Shown here piece by piece: positions 9,095 through 17,126 of a stretch of DNA of 64,000 nucleotides (its first letter is position 1; each line of letters starts with the position of its first letter). The stretch is from the NCBI RefSeq assembly GCF_019457515.1, contig NZ_CP080421.1, forward strand, positions 2,542,001-2,606,000, in the 5' to 3' direction. The notes below the pieces were generated by a model, which had not been told where the DNA came from, did no database searches, and was given only the letters and a program-made list of their open reading frames with translations. Position numbers and translations under genes: made by a program. Source of the DNA: Shewanella mesophila. Lineage in GTDB: Bacteria > Pseudomonadota > Gammaproteobacteria > Enterobacterales > Shewanellaceae.

Positions 9095-9328
9095 TTACTG
9101 ATTCTTAGAAACGTAATCGATCGCTGCTTGAACAGTAGTGATCTTTTCAGCTTCTTCATCAGGGATCTCAGTGTCGAACTCTTCTTCTAGAGCCATTACC
9201 AACTCAACGGTGTCCAGAGAATCTGCACCTAGGTCGTCAACGAAAGATGCTGCTGGTTTTACGTCTTCTTCTTTAACGCCCAGTTGCTCGATAATGATTT
9301 TCTTTACACGTTCTTCGATGTTGCTCAT
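9095..9328 (-). CDS. acpP: acyl carrier protein
   Basis: A 77-residue acidic protein, near-identical in pattern to E. coli AcpP. The Ser of [10 protein letters not shown] (about residue 37) receives 4'-phosphopantetheine. ACP carries the growing acyl chain for FabD, FabH, FabG, FabF and PlsX, all encoded beside it. A separate promoter candidate lies just upstream (9376-9403) and a terminator just downstream. This suggests acpP is expressed both with and independently of the operon. Confidence 0.98.
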   Translation of the reverse strand: MSNIEERVKKIIIEQLGVKEEDVKPAASFVDDLGADSLDTVELVMALEEEFDTEIPDEEAEKITTVQAAIDYVSKNQ

Positions 9329-9375
9329 TAGTTTTCTTTCCTATTCAAATTACGCACTTGCGTAAGATTGCGAGT

Positions 9376-9403
9376 AGTTTATTCAATTTGGCACACAATG
9401 CAA
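9376..9403 (-). promoter_or_regulatory. candidate acpP promoter
   Basis: On the minus strand TTGCAT (9398-9403) and TAAACT (9376-9381) are 16 bases apart. They lie in the 160-base gap between fabG and acpP, about 50 bases before the acpP start. An acpP-proximal promoter would fit its high demand. Assigned from sequence match only. Confidence 0.5.
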
Positions 9404-9488
9404 GCTTAACTTTTGTGGTCTAACCACGAAACCTACGTAAATTCACGCCCAAATTCAATCAAAATCAGCTAGTTATTTTAACTAACGA

Positions 9489-10235
9489 TTAAACCATGTA
9501 CATACCGCCGTTTACATGCAGAGTTTCCCCTGTTATGTAAGCAGCTGAATCCGATGCTAAAAATAGCACAGCATTGGCAATTTCTTGCGGCTGTCCTAAT
9601 CGCTCCATCGGAACTTGAGACATGATACCTTTTTGCTGCTCTTCAGTCAGCTCATCTGTCATATCAGTCTGGATAAATCCAGGCGCAATAGCATTAACTG
9701 TTATTTGACGAGATGCAACCTCTCTTGCAAGAGATTTTGTAAATCCGATCAAACCCGCTTTGGCCGCACAGTAGTTAGTTTGACCTGCATTGCCCATAGT
9801 ACCTACAACTGAGCCAATATTAATAATACGACCATTACGCTTTTTCATCATAGAGCGCATCACCTGTTTAGAGGTGCGATAAAGTGAGTTCAGATTGGTA
9901 TCTATGATATCTAACCACTCATCTTCCTTCATACGCATTAACAGATTGTCGCGCGTAATACCCGCATTATTGACCAGAATATCAACATCGCCAGCTTTTT
10001 CTTTGATCGAGGCAAATAATTCAGCAATTGAATCACTATCGGTGACATTAAGCACAAGACCGTGACCTTTATCACCTAAATATTCTTGAATTGCAGCCGC
10101 ACCGCGCTCACTGGTCGCAGTACCGATCACGGTAGCACCCGCCTCAACGAATGTCTGGGCAACGGCACGTCCAATCCCACGACTCGCTCCCGTCACTAAA
10201 GCGACTTTGCCTGTTAAATCAATATTAAAACTCAT
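9489..10235 (-). CDS. fabG: 3-oxoacyl-[acyl-carrier-protein] reductase
   Basis: A 248-residue short-chain dehydrogenase that reduces 3-oxoacyl-ACP with NADPH in each elongation cycle. Cofactor motif GASRGIG (about residues 16-22), NNAG, the catalytic Ser in NIGSVVG and YCAAK (Tyr and Lys) are all present. The C-terminus HVNGGMYMV matches the family. Its ATG lies 11 bases past the fabD stop, so the two genes are surely co-transcribed. Confidence 0.98.
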   Translation of the reverse strand: MSFNIDLTGKVALVTGASRGIGRAVAQTFVEAGATVIGTATSERGAAAIQEYLGDKGHGLVLNVTDSDSIAELFASIKEKAGDVDILVNNAGITRDNLLMRMKEDEWLDIIDTNLNSLYRTSKQVMRSMMKKRNGRIINIGSVVGTMGNAGQTNYCAAKAGLIGFTKSLAREVASRQITVNAIAPGFIQTDMTDELTEEQQKGIMSQVPMERLGQPQEIANAVLFLASDSAAYITGETLHVNGGMYMV

Positions 10236-10246
10236 TAATAACTCCT

Positions 10247-11173
10247 TTATTCGCTTAGTGCAGCAACAGAAGCTGGATCATTAGCCACTTTAGCACTCAG
10301 CGATCGATTAATTCTTTTTGCGAGACCTGTCAGTACTTTACCTGGACCAACTTCGACTAATTGAGTGATCCCATCGGCCGCCATGGCTTCAACCGTTTCA
10401 GACCATCGAACTGGACAGTATAATTGACGCACAAGTGCATCTTTTATCGCATCAGCGGTAAACGGAGCGGCAACATCAACGTTGTTGATCACCTTAATTT
10501 TCGGTTCTGAAAACTTTATCGCCACTAAAGCGTCAGCAAGCTTATCTGCTGCAGGTTTCATCAACTGACAATGAGAAGGCACGCTCACAGGCAATGCCAC
10601 CGCCATTTTAGCGCCAGCCTCTTTACACGCAGTAGCAGCACGCTCTACAGCTTCTTTCTCACCAGCAATAACGACTTGACCAGGGCTATTAAAATTAACT
10701 GGACTGACGACATCGCCTTGAGCGGCGTCATCACACGCCTTTTGAATCGCATCGTTATCGAGGCCGATAATGGCAAACATAGCACCAGTGCCTGCAGGCA
10801 CGGCTTGTTGCATCAATTGACCGCGAAGCTCAACCAATTTAACCGCATCAGCAAAATCGATCACCCCTGCACACACTAAAGCCGAATACTCGCCTAAACT
10901 GTGTCCAGCTAATACATCAGGTTTAACGGCATTGGTTGCATTGATAGCACGCCAAATGGCAATACTCGCAGTGAGCAATGCAGGCTGAGTTTTATCAGTT
11001 TGATTGAGACTTTCTGCTGGGCCATCTTGAACTAATTGCCAAAGGTCGTAGCCTAGTACTTGACTTGCCTCACTAAAGGTTTGTCCAATAATCTCATGCT
11101 CCGCTGCTAAGTCAGCCAACATTCCTACGGCCTGAGAACCTTGCCCAGGAAACACATAAGCAATTTTTTCCAT
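10247..11173 (-). CDS. fabD: malonyl-CoA-ACP transacylase
   Basis: A 308-residue acyltransferase that moves malonyl from CoA to AcpP, feeding FabH and FabF. The N-terminal FPGQGSQ and the nucleophile Ser in GHSLGEYSAL (about residue 92) are intact, as are the Arg of VELRGQLMQ (about 117) and the catalytic His of PSHCQLM (about 200). Length equals E. coli FabD. It lies 44 bases after fabH in the operon. Confidence 0.97.
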   Translation of the reverse strand: MEKIAYVFPGQGSQAVGMLADLAAEHEIIGQTFSEASQVLGYDLWQLVQDGPAESLNQTDKTQPALLTASIAIWRAINATNAVKPDVLAGHSLGEYSALVCAGVIDFADAVKLVELRGQLMQQAVPAGTGAMFAIIGLDNDAIQKACDDAAQGDVVSPVNFNSPGQVVIAGEKEAVERAATACKEAGAKMAVALPVSVPSHCQLMKPAADKLADALVAIKFSEPKIKVINNVDVAAPFTADAIKDALVRQLYCPVRWSETVEAMAADGITQLVEVGPGKVLTGLAKRINRSLSAKVANDPASVAALSE

Positions 11174-11217
11174 TTTTTATACCTTTACTAAATCAATGTA
11201 TTGTATAAGAAACAACA

Positions 11218-12177
11218 CTAAAAACGAACTAATGCACTGCCCCAAGCAAAACCTGCACCGAAAGCCTCTAACAGCAATAGCTGACCGCGTTGAATACGAC
11301 CATCACGAACAGCTTCATCTAATGCGATTGGCACAGATGCTGCTGAGGTATTACCGTGTTTGGCTAGCGTTAACACCACTTTATCTAAGTTCATATCTAA
11401 CTTCTTCGCGGTGGCTTTAATGATACGAAAGTTAGCTTGGTGTGGCACCAACCAGTCAATTTCAGACTTGTCGATCTGATTAATACGTAGAGTTTCGGTA
11501 ACCACATGAGACAGTTGAGTTACCGCAACTTTAAACACGTCATTCCCTTTCATCGTCATATAACCAACCGCTTCAGATGTTTCGCTGGCTCTGGGAGGAA
11601 ATGAACATTTTAACAGATCACCTTGACGACCATCGGCATAGATATGGGTAGACAAGATACCAGGCCTATCAGAGGCGCCAATAACAGCGGCTCCAGCACC
11701 ATCACCAAATAAGATAATTGTTGAGCGGTCATCTGGTTCACAAAGACGTGACAGTACATCGGCACCAATGACTAACACTTTCTTAGCCGCGCCGGTTTTA
11801 ACAAATTGATCTGCTACTGACAACGCATAAACGAAACCAGAACATGCGGCTGCAATATCAAAAGCGGGAATAGTATGAACACCTAATAGGGCTTGAATTT
11901 CACATGCTGCTGCAGGAAATGCATTACTGGCACTGGTGGTACCGCAAACAATCATGTCTAACTCGCTAGCGTCAATACCCGCCATCTCAAGCGCCTTTAG
12001 CGCCGCTTGATAACCCATGGTTGATACTGATTCATCATTGGCCGCTATTCTGCGCTCTGAGATACCGGTACGTTCAACAATCCATTGGTCACTGGTTTCA
12101 ACCATCTTTTCCAGATCGAGATTGCTACGGACTTGCGCTGGCAAATAACTACCAGTTCCGAGAATTTTTGTATGCAT
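11218..12177 (-). CDS. fabH: 3-oxoacyl-[acyl-carrier-protein] synthase III
   Basis: A 319-residue initiating condensing enzyme joining acetyl-CoA and malonyl-ACP. The Cys-His-Asn triad is visible in [13 protein letters not shown] (Cys about 113), VPHQANFRI (His about 245) and [12 protein letters not shown] (Asn about 275). Length is close to E. coli FabH (317). It starts nine bases after the plsX stop, with AAGGAGAT (the GGAG motif) just upstream of the ATG. Confidence 0.97.
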   Translation of the reverse strand: MHTKILGTGSYLPAQVRSNLDLEKMVETSDQWIVERTGISERRIAANDESVSTMGYQAALKALEMAGIDASELDMIVCGTTSASNAFPAAACEIQALLGVHTIPAFDIAAACSGFVYALSVADQFVKTGAAKKVLVIGADVLSRLCEPDDRSTIILFGDGAGAAVIGASDRPGILSTHIYADGRQGDLLKCSFPPRASETSEAVGYMTMKGNDVFKVAVTQLSHVVTETLRINQIDKSEIDWLVPHQANFRIIKATAKKLDMNLDKVVLTLAKHGNTSAASVPIALDEAVRDGRIQRGQLLLLEAFGAGFAWGSALVRF

Positions 12178-12186
12178 AAGGAGATA

Positions 12187-13215
12187 TCAGTTATTTATGT
12201 CTAAAAGGATCGACTCAAGACGTTCTTCAATCATCTTGGGGAGTCGACGTTGTGCTTCGGTCACTGCCAAACTAATTGCTTGTAAATAGGCAGATTGATC
12301 CGCACTTCCATGACTTTTTACTACAATTCCGCGCAATCCTATCAGACTTGCCCCATTATAGTGGTCGGGGTTCATCTGATTTAAAACACTATTAATGCGC
12401 GGGGCGATTAACTTGGCCATTAATCGTACAAAAAAGCCTTGAGTTAATCCCTGCTTTAACTGATGAACGAGGAGTCTGGCGATCCCCTCTGAGGTTTTAA
12501 GTGTAATGTTACCTACAAAACCATCGCAGACAATAACATCAACATTTCCTGAATAGATATCATCGCCTTCAATAAACCCGGTGTAATTGAGTTGTGGTGA
12601 TTGTTGCAGTAATTGCCCAGCCTGCTGAACCTGATCATTGCCCTTTATCTCTTCGATACCGACATTAAGTAAAGCCACTTTCGGAGAGGGATTTTTATCA
12701 ACCGCTTCACAAAGCACTGAGCCCATCACGGCAAATTGAAACAAGGTCTCGCTACAACATGAGACGTTGGCACCAAGATCAAGCAGATAGACGGGTTTAT
12801 GATTAACCGCTGGCAGGCAACTGACCAATGCGGGTCTATCGATTCCTGGCAGGGTTTTAAGCAATACCTTAGATATCGCCATCAAAGCACCCGTATTACC
12901 AGCACTTAAACAGGCCTGAGCTTTATTATCACGAACTAATTCGATAGCAAGGCGCATTGAACTTTGTTTGCAATTACGCAAAGCATGCACAGGCCTATCG
13001 CACATTTTAACGACTTCTGTCGTATGAAGAATTTCAATTCGGGACAATAAAGAAGAATCACATTGGCTTAATAGCGGCTCTATTTGCGATCTATCACCAA
13101 CTAAAGTGACTCTAAGAAAAGGATATAAGCGAAGTGCCTGCAGGGTTGCAGGCACTGTGATGCAGGGGCCAAAATCGCCCCCCATCGCATCTAACGCAAG
13201 CGTCAGATCAGTCAT
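12187..13215 (-). CDS. plsX: phosphate acyltransferase PlsX
   Basis: A 342-residue enzyme that makes acyl-phosphate from acyl-ACP for phospholipid synthesis at the membrane surface. The N-terminus [12 protein letters not shown] and the internal [25 protein letters not shown] and [14 protein letters not shown] are PlsX signatures. It lies between rpmF (15 bases upstream) and fabH, the conserved gammaproteobacterial order. No oddities are seen. Confidence 0.97.
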   Translation of the reverse strand: MTDLTLALDAMGGDFGPCITVPATLQALRLYPFLRVTLVGDRSQIEPLLSQCDSSLLSRIEILHTTEVVKMCDRPVHALRNCKQSSMRLAIELVRDNKAQACLSAGNTGALMAISKVLLKTLPGIDRPALVSCLPAVNHKPVYLLDLGANVSCCSETLFQFAVMGSVLCEAVDKNPSPKVALLNVGIEEIKGNDQVQQAGQLLQQSPQLNYTGFIEGDDIYSGNVDVIVCDGFVGNITLKTSEGIARLLVHQLKQGLTQGFFVRLMAKLIAPRINSVLNQMNPDHYNGASLIGLRGIVVKSHGSADQSAYLQAISLAVTEAQRRLPKMIEERLESILLDINN

Positions 13216-13230
13216 AAAATTATCAACAAA

Positions 13231-13401
13231 TTACTTGTTGATAACCTTTTGACCGCGGTAGAAACCGTCTGCAGTCACATTGTGACGACGGTGTAGTTCA
13301 CCACTCGTTGCATCCACAGATAGTTGAGCAGTGCTCAATGAATCGTGTGAACGGCGCATACCGCGCTTTGAACGAGATTTTTTATTCTGTTGTACAGCCA
13401 T
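13231..13401 (-). CDS. rpmF: 50S ribosomal protein L32
   Basis: A 56-residue basic protein beginning [20 protein letters not shown] and ending RGQKVINK, like E. coli L32 (57 residues). It is a structural protein of the large ribosomal subunit. It sits between yceD (17 bases) and plsX (15 bases), coupling a ribosomal protein gene to lipid synthesis as in E. coli. AGGAGA precedes the ATG. Confidence 0.98.
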   Translation of the reverse strand: MAVQQNKKSRSKRGMRRSHDSLSTAQLSVDATSGELHRRHNVTADGFYRGQKVINK

Positions 13402-13418
13402 TTGACCTGTCTCCTAGA

Positions 13419-13943
13419 TTACTTGCTCTTCAGTTTTTCTAACACTGCAAACGGATTTGGACGCTCCTCTTGAGCGGGTTCAATCTCGCCTACCACTATA
13501 TCTTGATCACCTTCGCTGCAACTATCGTCAACATGCTTTGGGATCAAAGGCATAGCAACTATCAATTCATCTTCAATCAATTGATGCAGACGAACTTCAC
13601 CTATCTCATTGCACTCAATAGGGTCATACGCATCCGGGAGCTCATCGATTTCTGCTTCAGACCCGCAAGGGCTAAAACAAAACTCGACCGTAACCTCAGT
13701 AGTAAATAGTGTCATACAACGTTGACAATTCAGAGTGAGCTCCGTCACAGCCTTCCCTTTCAGGTAGACTATCCCCTGTATATCCACGTTACATTCAAGC
13801 GACACTGCCACATCGGAACAGTCGCCGGCACATAACTCATTTAATCGCTTTAACTGCACACCAGGAATCATGCCTTCATAAGAAAGCTTGCTTGCCGCTG
13901 CGCGGTTTGGATCAATTGAAACCGGTATCTTTACTGTTTGCAT
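13419..13943 (-). CDS. yceD: YceD family (DUF177) protein, 23S rRNA accumulation factor
   Basis: A 174-residue acidic protein aligned along its length with E. coli YceD, which is linked to normal 23S rRNA accumulation. The start MQTVKIPVSIDP matches the E. coli start, so the ATG is well supported. The pair of Cys in LNCQRCMTLF and the C-terminal PNPFAVLEKLK are conserved. It is the first gene of the operon. There is no ribosome-binding site before the ATG, and a TATAAT box ends only 11 bases upstream of it, so the mRNA may be nearly leaderless. Confidence 0.93.
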   Translation of the reverse strand: MQTVKIPVSIDPNRAAASKLSYEGMIPGVQLKRLNELCAGDCSDVAVSLECNVDIQGIVYLKGKAVTELTLNCQRCMTLFTTEVTVEFCFSPCGSEAEIDELPDAYDPIECNEIGEVRLHQLIEDELIVAMPLIPKHVDDSCSEGDQDIVVGEIEPAQEERPNPFAVLEKLKSK

Positions 13944-13954
13944 AAGGCGCGCAT

Positions 13955-13982
13955 ATTATAGTTTGAATTACTCGGAGTCAAA
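13955..13982 (-). promoter_or_regulatory. promoter of the yceD-rpmF-fab operon
   Basis: On the minus strand a consensus TATAAT (13955-13960) is preceded by TTTGAC or TTGACT (13976-13982) at 15-16 bases. The start site would fall about 13946-13948, some 3-5 bases before the yceD ATG at 13943. No AGGA-like site fits in that space. Confidence 0.6.
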
Positions 13983-14100
13983 GGAAAATTTACTACCTTT
14001 AAGGATCAAGATAACGATTCCTAAAAAACTCGCGGATAAAACAAAAATTATCGGAGGCAAAATTCTACCCAAGCCCTAGTGGATACTCAAGCCCCGCACG

Positions 14101-14133
14101 ATTAAAATTAACGCATTCGCCGTTAATTTTAGT
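14101..14133. repeat. AT-rich inverted repeat in the yceD-maf divergent gap
   Basis: ATTAAAATTAACG (14101-14113) and CGTTAATTTTAGT (14121-14133) pair at 12 of 13 positions around a 7-base loop. No T-run follows, so it does not look like a terminator. It lies in the 316-base gap between divergent yceD and maf, about 130 bases before maf, and could be an operator or leader hairpin. The rest of that gap holds the yceD promoter and nothing else I recognise. Confidence 0.4.
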
Positions 14134-14259
14134 CTAATCGTCGTAGAAATCTGCACTGGTATAAGCAATATGTCACAATAGCGGCTAACCAAACGAAAGT
14201 TCGTACGCTTTACCCGTTCGTTTAGTACAAAATCATGCTTAAGATTAAAAGGTCTATTA

Positions 14260-14847
14260 ATGTCAGAACTTGTCATTCTTGCTTCAACATCCAGTTATCG
14301 AAAACTACTCTTAGAAAAACTGGGCATCCCTTTTGAAACTTGCTCAATAGACACAGACGAAACCCCTATGCAGGATGAAACCGCCCCCGACCTAGTCACC
14401 CGCCTTGCCATAGCTAAAGCCGTCGCAGGCGCTAAGGGAAAAACAAATGGCGTTGTTATCGGCTCGGATCAGGTTGCGGTGATCGATGGTGAGATTATTG
14501 GAAAACCGCTTAACACAGAAAATGCCGTTAAACAGTTGATGGCATGCTCAGGTAAGGCGATCACCTTTTATACCGGATTGGCACTTTACAATGTTGCAGA
14601 CGATAGCTTTGATGCACAGTATGAAACCTTTACCGTCCACTTTAGAACATTAACCGAATCGCAAATACGTTACTACGTGGATAAGGAACAACCCTTGTAC
14701 TGCGCAGGAAGCTTTAAAAGCGAAGGGCTAGGCATAGCACTATTCAGTCGTCTTGAAGGTCGAGATCCTAACACGCTAATAGGTTTACCGCTTATCCTGT
14801 TAACTGAAATGTTGGCCAAACAAAACATTGATGTGCTGAGTCATTAA
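14260..14847 (+). CDS. yceF: Maf-like nucleotide pyrophosphatase (YceF type)
   Basis: A 195-residue Maf/Ham1-fold protein most like E. coli YceF, which hydrolyses 7-methyl-GTP and probably cleans modified nucleotides from the pool. Family motifs are ASTSSYRKLLLEKL at the N-terminus, IGSDQVAVIDGEIIGKP (catalytic Asp), CAGSFKSEGLG and LEGRDPNTLIGLPL. AAAGG lies about nine bases before the ATG. It is divergent from yceD, the order seen in E. coli, where yceF, yceD and rluC cluster. Confidence 0.95.
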   Translation: MSELVILASTSSYRKLLLEKLGIPFETCSIDTDETPMQDETAPDLVTRLAIAKAVAGAKGKTNGVVIGSDQVAVIDGEIIGKPLNTENAVKQLMACSGKAITFYTGLALYNVADDSFDAQYETFTVHFRTLTESQIRYYVDKEQPLYCAGSFKSEGLGIALFSRLEGRDPNTLIGLPLILLTEMLAKQNIDVLSH

Positions 14848-14917
14848 ACAGCAGCAAAATAGAGAGCTAGAATATCAGTAGGCCATAATGCCTCAGATTA
14901 AACTTTCATGTTCACTA

Positions 14918-15574
14918 TTACATTTTGCCAGTGATCACAGGTAGCATTGCCAGTGGTGATGACACGATTGCGATGGGATTAGCTTCAGTTAATCTCTTCG
15001 CAGTATGCGCACCATAACTGACTCCTATCGCATCGATACCCGCGTTACTCGCCATATTAAGGTCGTGTATCGAATCGCCAACCATAATGGCTTTCTCTGG
15101 CGCGATATTTAACTGCTTGAGCAACTCATTTAGCATCTGAGGGTGAGGTTTACTTTTTGCCTCATCGGCGCAGCGACTCGCTTGGAAATGCGTCGAAAAC
15201 CCGGTCTCTGTTAATACTCTATCCAGTCCAGCCCTAGCCTTACCCGTAGCAACAGCCAAAGCGTGCCCAGATGCTTTAAGCGCTAATAAGAGCTCCTCTG
15301 CACCATCAAAAACTGGGCTTGGGGTTTTATTGAGCTGTAGGTATTGCTGACGATATACAGAGATCATCTCTTCACGGGTTTTAGTGCAAGCCATTGGATG
15401 AAGCACATTGAGCGCTTCATCCATAGACAACCCGATAATATCTCTGATCGCCGTTTCGCTGGGGACCATCATATTCAGCTCTGTAGCCGTTTGCTGCATA
15501 CAGGCAACAATCTTACCGACAGAGTCCATCAAGGTACCATCCCAATCAAAGATGACTAGCTCATAACGTTTCAT
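14918..15574 (-). CDS. HAD superfamily hydrolase, phosphoglycolate-phosphatase-like
   Basis: A 218-residue HAD-IA phosphatase. Motif I is FDWDGTLMDS (nucleophile and acid/base Asp, residues 9-18), motif II Thr lies in AVATGKAR, the Lys is in KSKPHPQML, and motif IV is VGDSIHDLNMA. A helical cap domain separates motifs I and II. The substrate is not identifiable; Gph-like phosphoglycolate or other sugar phosphates are candidates. Its start overlaps the rluC stop by four bases (ATGA), so the two are translationally coupled. Confidence 0.9.
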   Translation of the reverse strand: MKRYELVIFDWDGTLMDSVGKIVACMQQTATELNMMVPSETAIRDIIGLSMDEALNVLHPMACTKTREEMISVYRQQYLQLNKTPSPVFDGAEELLLALKASGHALAVATGKARAGLDRVLTETGFSTHFQASRCADEAKSKPHPQMLNELLKQLNIAPEKAIMVGDSIHDLNMASNAGIDAIGVSYGAHTAKRLTEANPIAIVSSPLAMLPVITGKM

Positions 15575-16530
15575 ACTTTTTCCAATTTCGACAACAGTTG
15601 TTCTAACGCATCATCTAACGGCGCTTTGACTTGCATCACCTCTTCGGTACTCGGATGAATAAACTTGAGTTGAGCGGCATGCAAAAACAGACGGTTTAAA
15701 CCTAAAGCTCGCATCGAATCATCAAATTTTTGTTCACTGTACTTATCATCACAGGCAATTGGGTGACCCGCATATTGGCAATGCACACGGATCTGATGAG
15801 TTCGTCCTGTTACTGGGCTAGCTTGCACAAGAGTGACACCTTTATAGCGCTGCTTAATCTTAAAGCGCGTCTCAGAGGCTTTGCCCTCTTGATTAACTCT
15901 GACTATACGCTCGCCAGATTTGAGTGTTAGCTTTAACAGCGGTGCGTTAATCACCTTGTCATGGCTTTGCCACTCTCCACGAACCAGTGCAAAATAATCT
16001 TTCTGCATCTTCTTATAACGCAACTGATCATGCAGATGTTTTAACGCGCTACGCTTCTTCGCAATAAGCAGTACACCCGATGTATCTTTATCTAAACGGT
16101 GCACTAATTCGAGAAACTTCTGCTGAGGACGCAACGAACGCATCGCTTCGATCACTCCAAAGTCGACACCACTGCCGCCATGTACCGCGATACCCGCTGG
16201 CTTGTTGAGCACAATAATTGACTTATCTTCGAATACGATACGGTCTTCTAATTGAGACACCTTGGTCAATTTAGCACTCGGTCCAGGCTTATCGTCGCTA
16301 GCTGAAACCCTAACAGGGGGAATTCGCACAACGTCACCATCTTGTAGCTTATATTCTGGCTTTATTCGTTTTTTATTCACCCGAACTTCACCCTTACGCA
16401 CGATACGATAGATCATGCTTTTAGGTACGCCTTTTAATTTGGTGACAAGAAAGTTATCGATTCGCTGGCCTAAATGGTCCTCATCAATGGTGACCAATTC
16501 GACTTTATTTAGAGATTGTTGATTATTCAT
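15571..16530 (-). CDS. rluC: 23S rRNA pseudouridine(955/2504/2580) synthase
   Basis: An RluA-family pseudouridine synthase. It has an N-terminal S4 domain (GQRIDNFLVTKLKGVPKSMI, then GEVRVNKKRIKPEY) and the catalytic motif VHRLDKDTSGVLL with the Asp nucleophile. It converts U955, U2504 and U2580 in 23S rRNA. I start it at the ATG at 16530, which gives 319 residues like E. coli and has AAGG six bases upstream. A longer frame to 16569 adds 13 residues without homology. It is divergent from rne across a long gap, as in E. coli. Confidence 0.95.
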   Translation of the reverse strand: MNNQQSLNKVELVTIDEDHLGQRIDNFLVTKLKGVPKSMIYRIVRKGEVRVNKKRIKPEYKLQDGDVVRIPPVRVSASDDKPGPSAKLTKVSQLEDRIVFEDKSIIVLNKPAGIAVHGGSGVDFGVIEAMRSLRPQQKFLELVHRLDKDTSGVLLIAKKRSALKHLHDQLRYKKMQKDYFALVRGEWQSHDKVINAPLLKLTLKSGERIVRVNQEGKASETRFKIKQRYKGVTLVQASPVTGRTHQIRVHCQYAGHPIACDDKYSEQKFDDSMRALGLNRLFLHAAQLKFIHPSTEEVMQVKAPLDDALEQLLSKLEKV

Positions 16531-16569
16531 GCTACGCCTTGTATCGTTCAAGCTGCTTATTGTACACAA

Positions 16570-17126
16570 CTAACATCTTTTATGCCTTTCCATTTGCTGA
16601 TTTTCTGGTTTGTTGCTATATTTGCCACGCCTATGGGGATAAATAGTGAATAAAGTGTTCACAAATCCCCCAAAGCATGCGCGAAGAGCGGAAACTAAAA
16701 GACATTTTTACTGAGTAGCAACTCATTGATTTGCAAGTCGTTGCATCAAAATAAACCGAGAAAACGAGTTTGAACGACTAAACACAGCATTAATGCCACA
16801 TTTCAACGTGGTTTTTCCAAGAATAGCGCCCCAAATTCGAAGTTTAATTTTAACTTGTCGTCAGACGAACGCTTATCGATTTTGGCATTACCGGAAAGTA
16901 CATTAGAATTTATGGGGTTGGTTGACGTTTTACAACGAATTCCTTGTTTTTAGAAATATTAAAAAATAAGCCATAAATAGGTAGCGACACGCAGTGATTG
17001 CGTCTTACAGAAATTGCGCACCTTAGCCTAGACTCAAGCCGCGAGGCTTCATGCCTACCTCTGGGCCCGTAATGCATCGAAAAAAGCTTGGTTTGATGAC
17101 CCTATTTTAAGAAGAAATACGTCATC
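16570..17126 (+). promoter_or_regulatory. rluC-rne divergent region and long rne leader
   Basis: No gene lies in this 557-base gap. The last 140 bases are GC-richer and hold hairpins, for example AAGCC-gcga-GGCTT (17036-17049). E. coli rne is known to have a long structured leader through which RNase E represses its own mRNA; an equivalent here is inferred from position and folding potential. I could not assign a convincing -35/-10 pair. AAGAAG lies 9-14 bases upstream of the rne ATG. Confidence 0.5.

Noticed and set aside
9138-9365. Plus-strand frame of 75 codons opposite acpP
   Set aside because: It is the Ser-rich antisense of acpP, a well-known gene, so it is a shadow.
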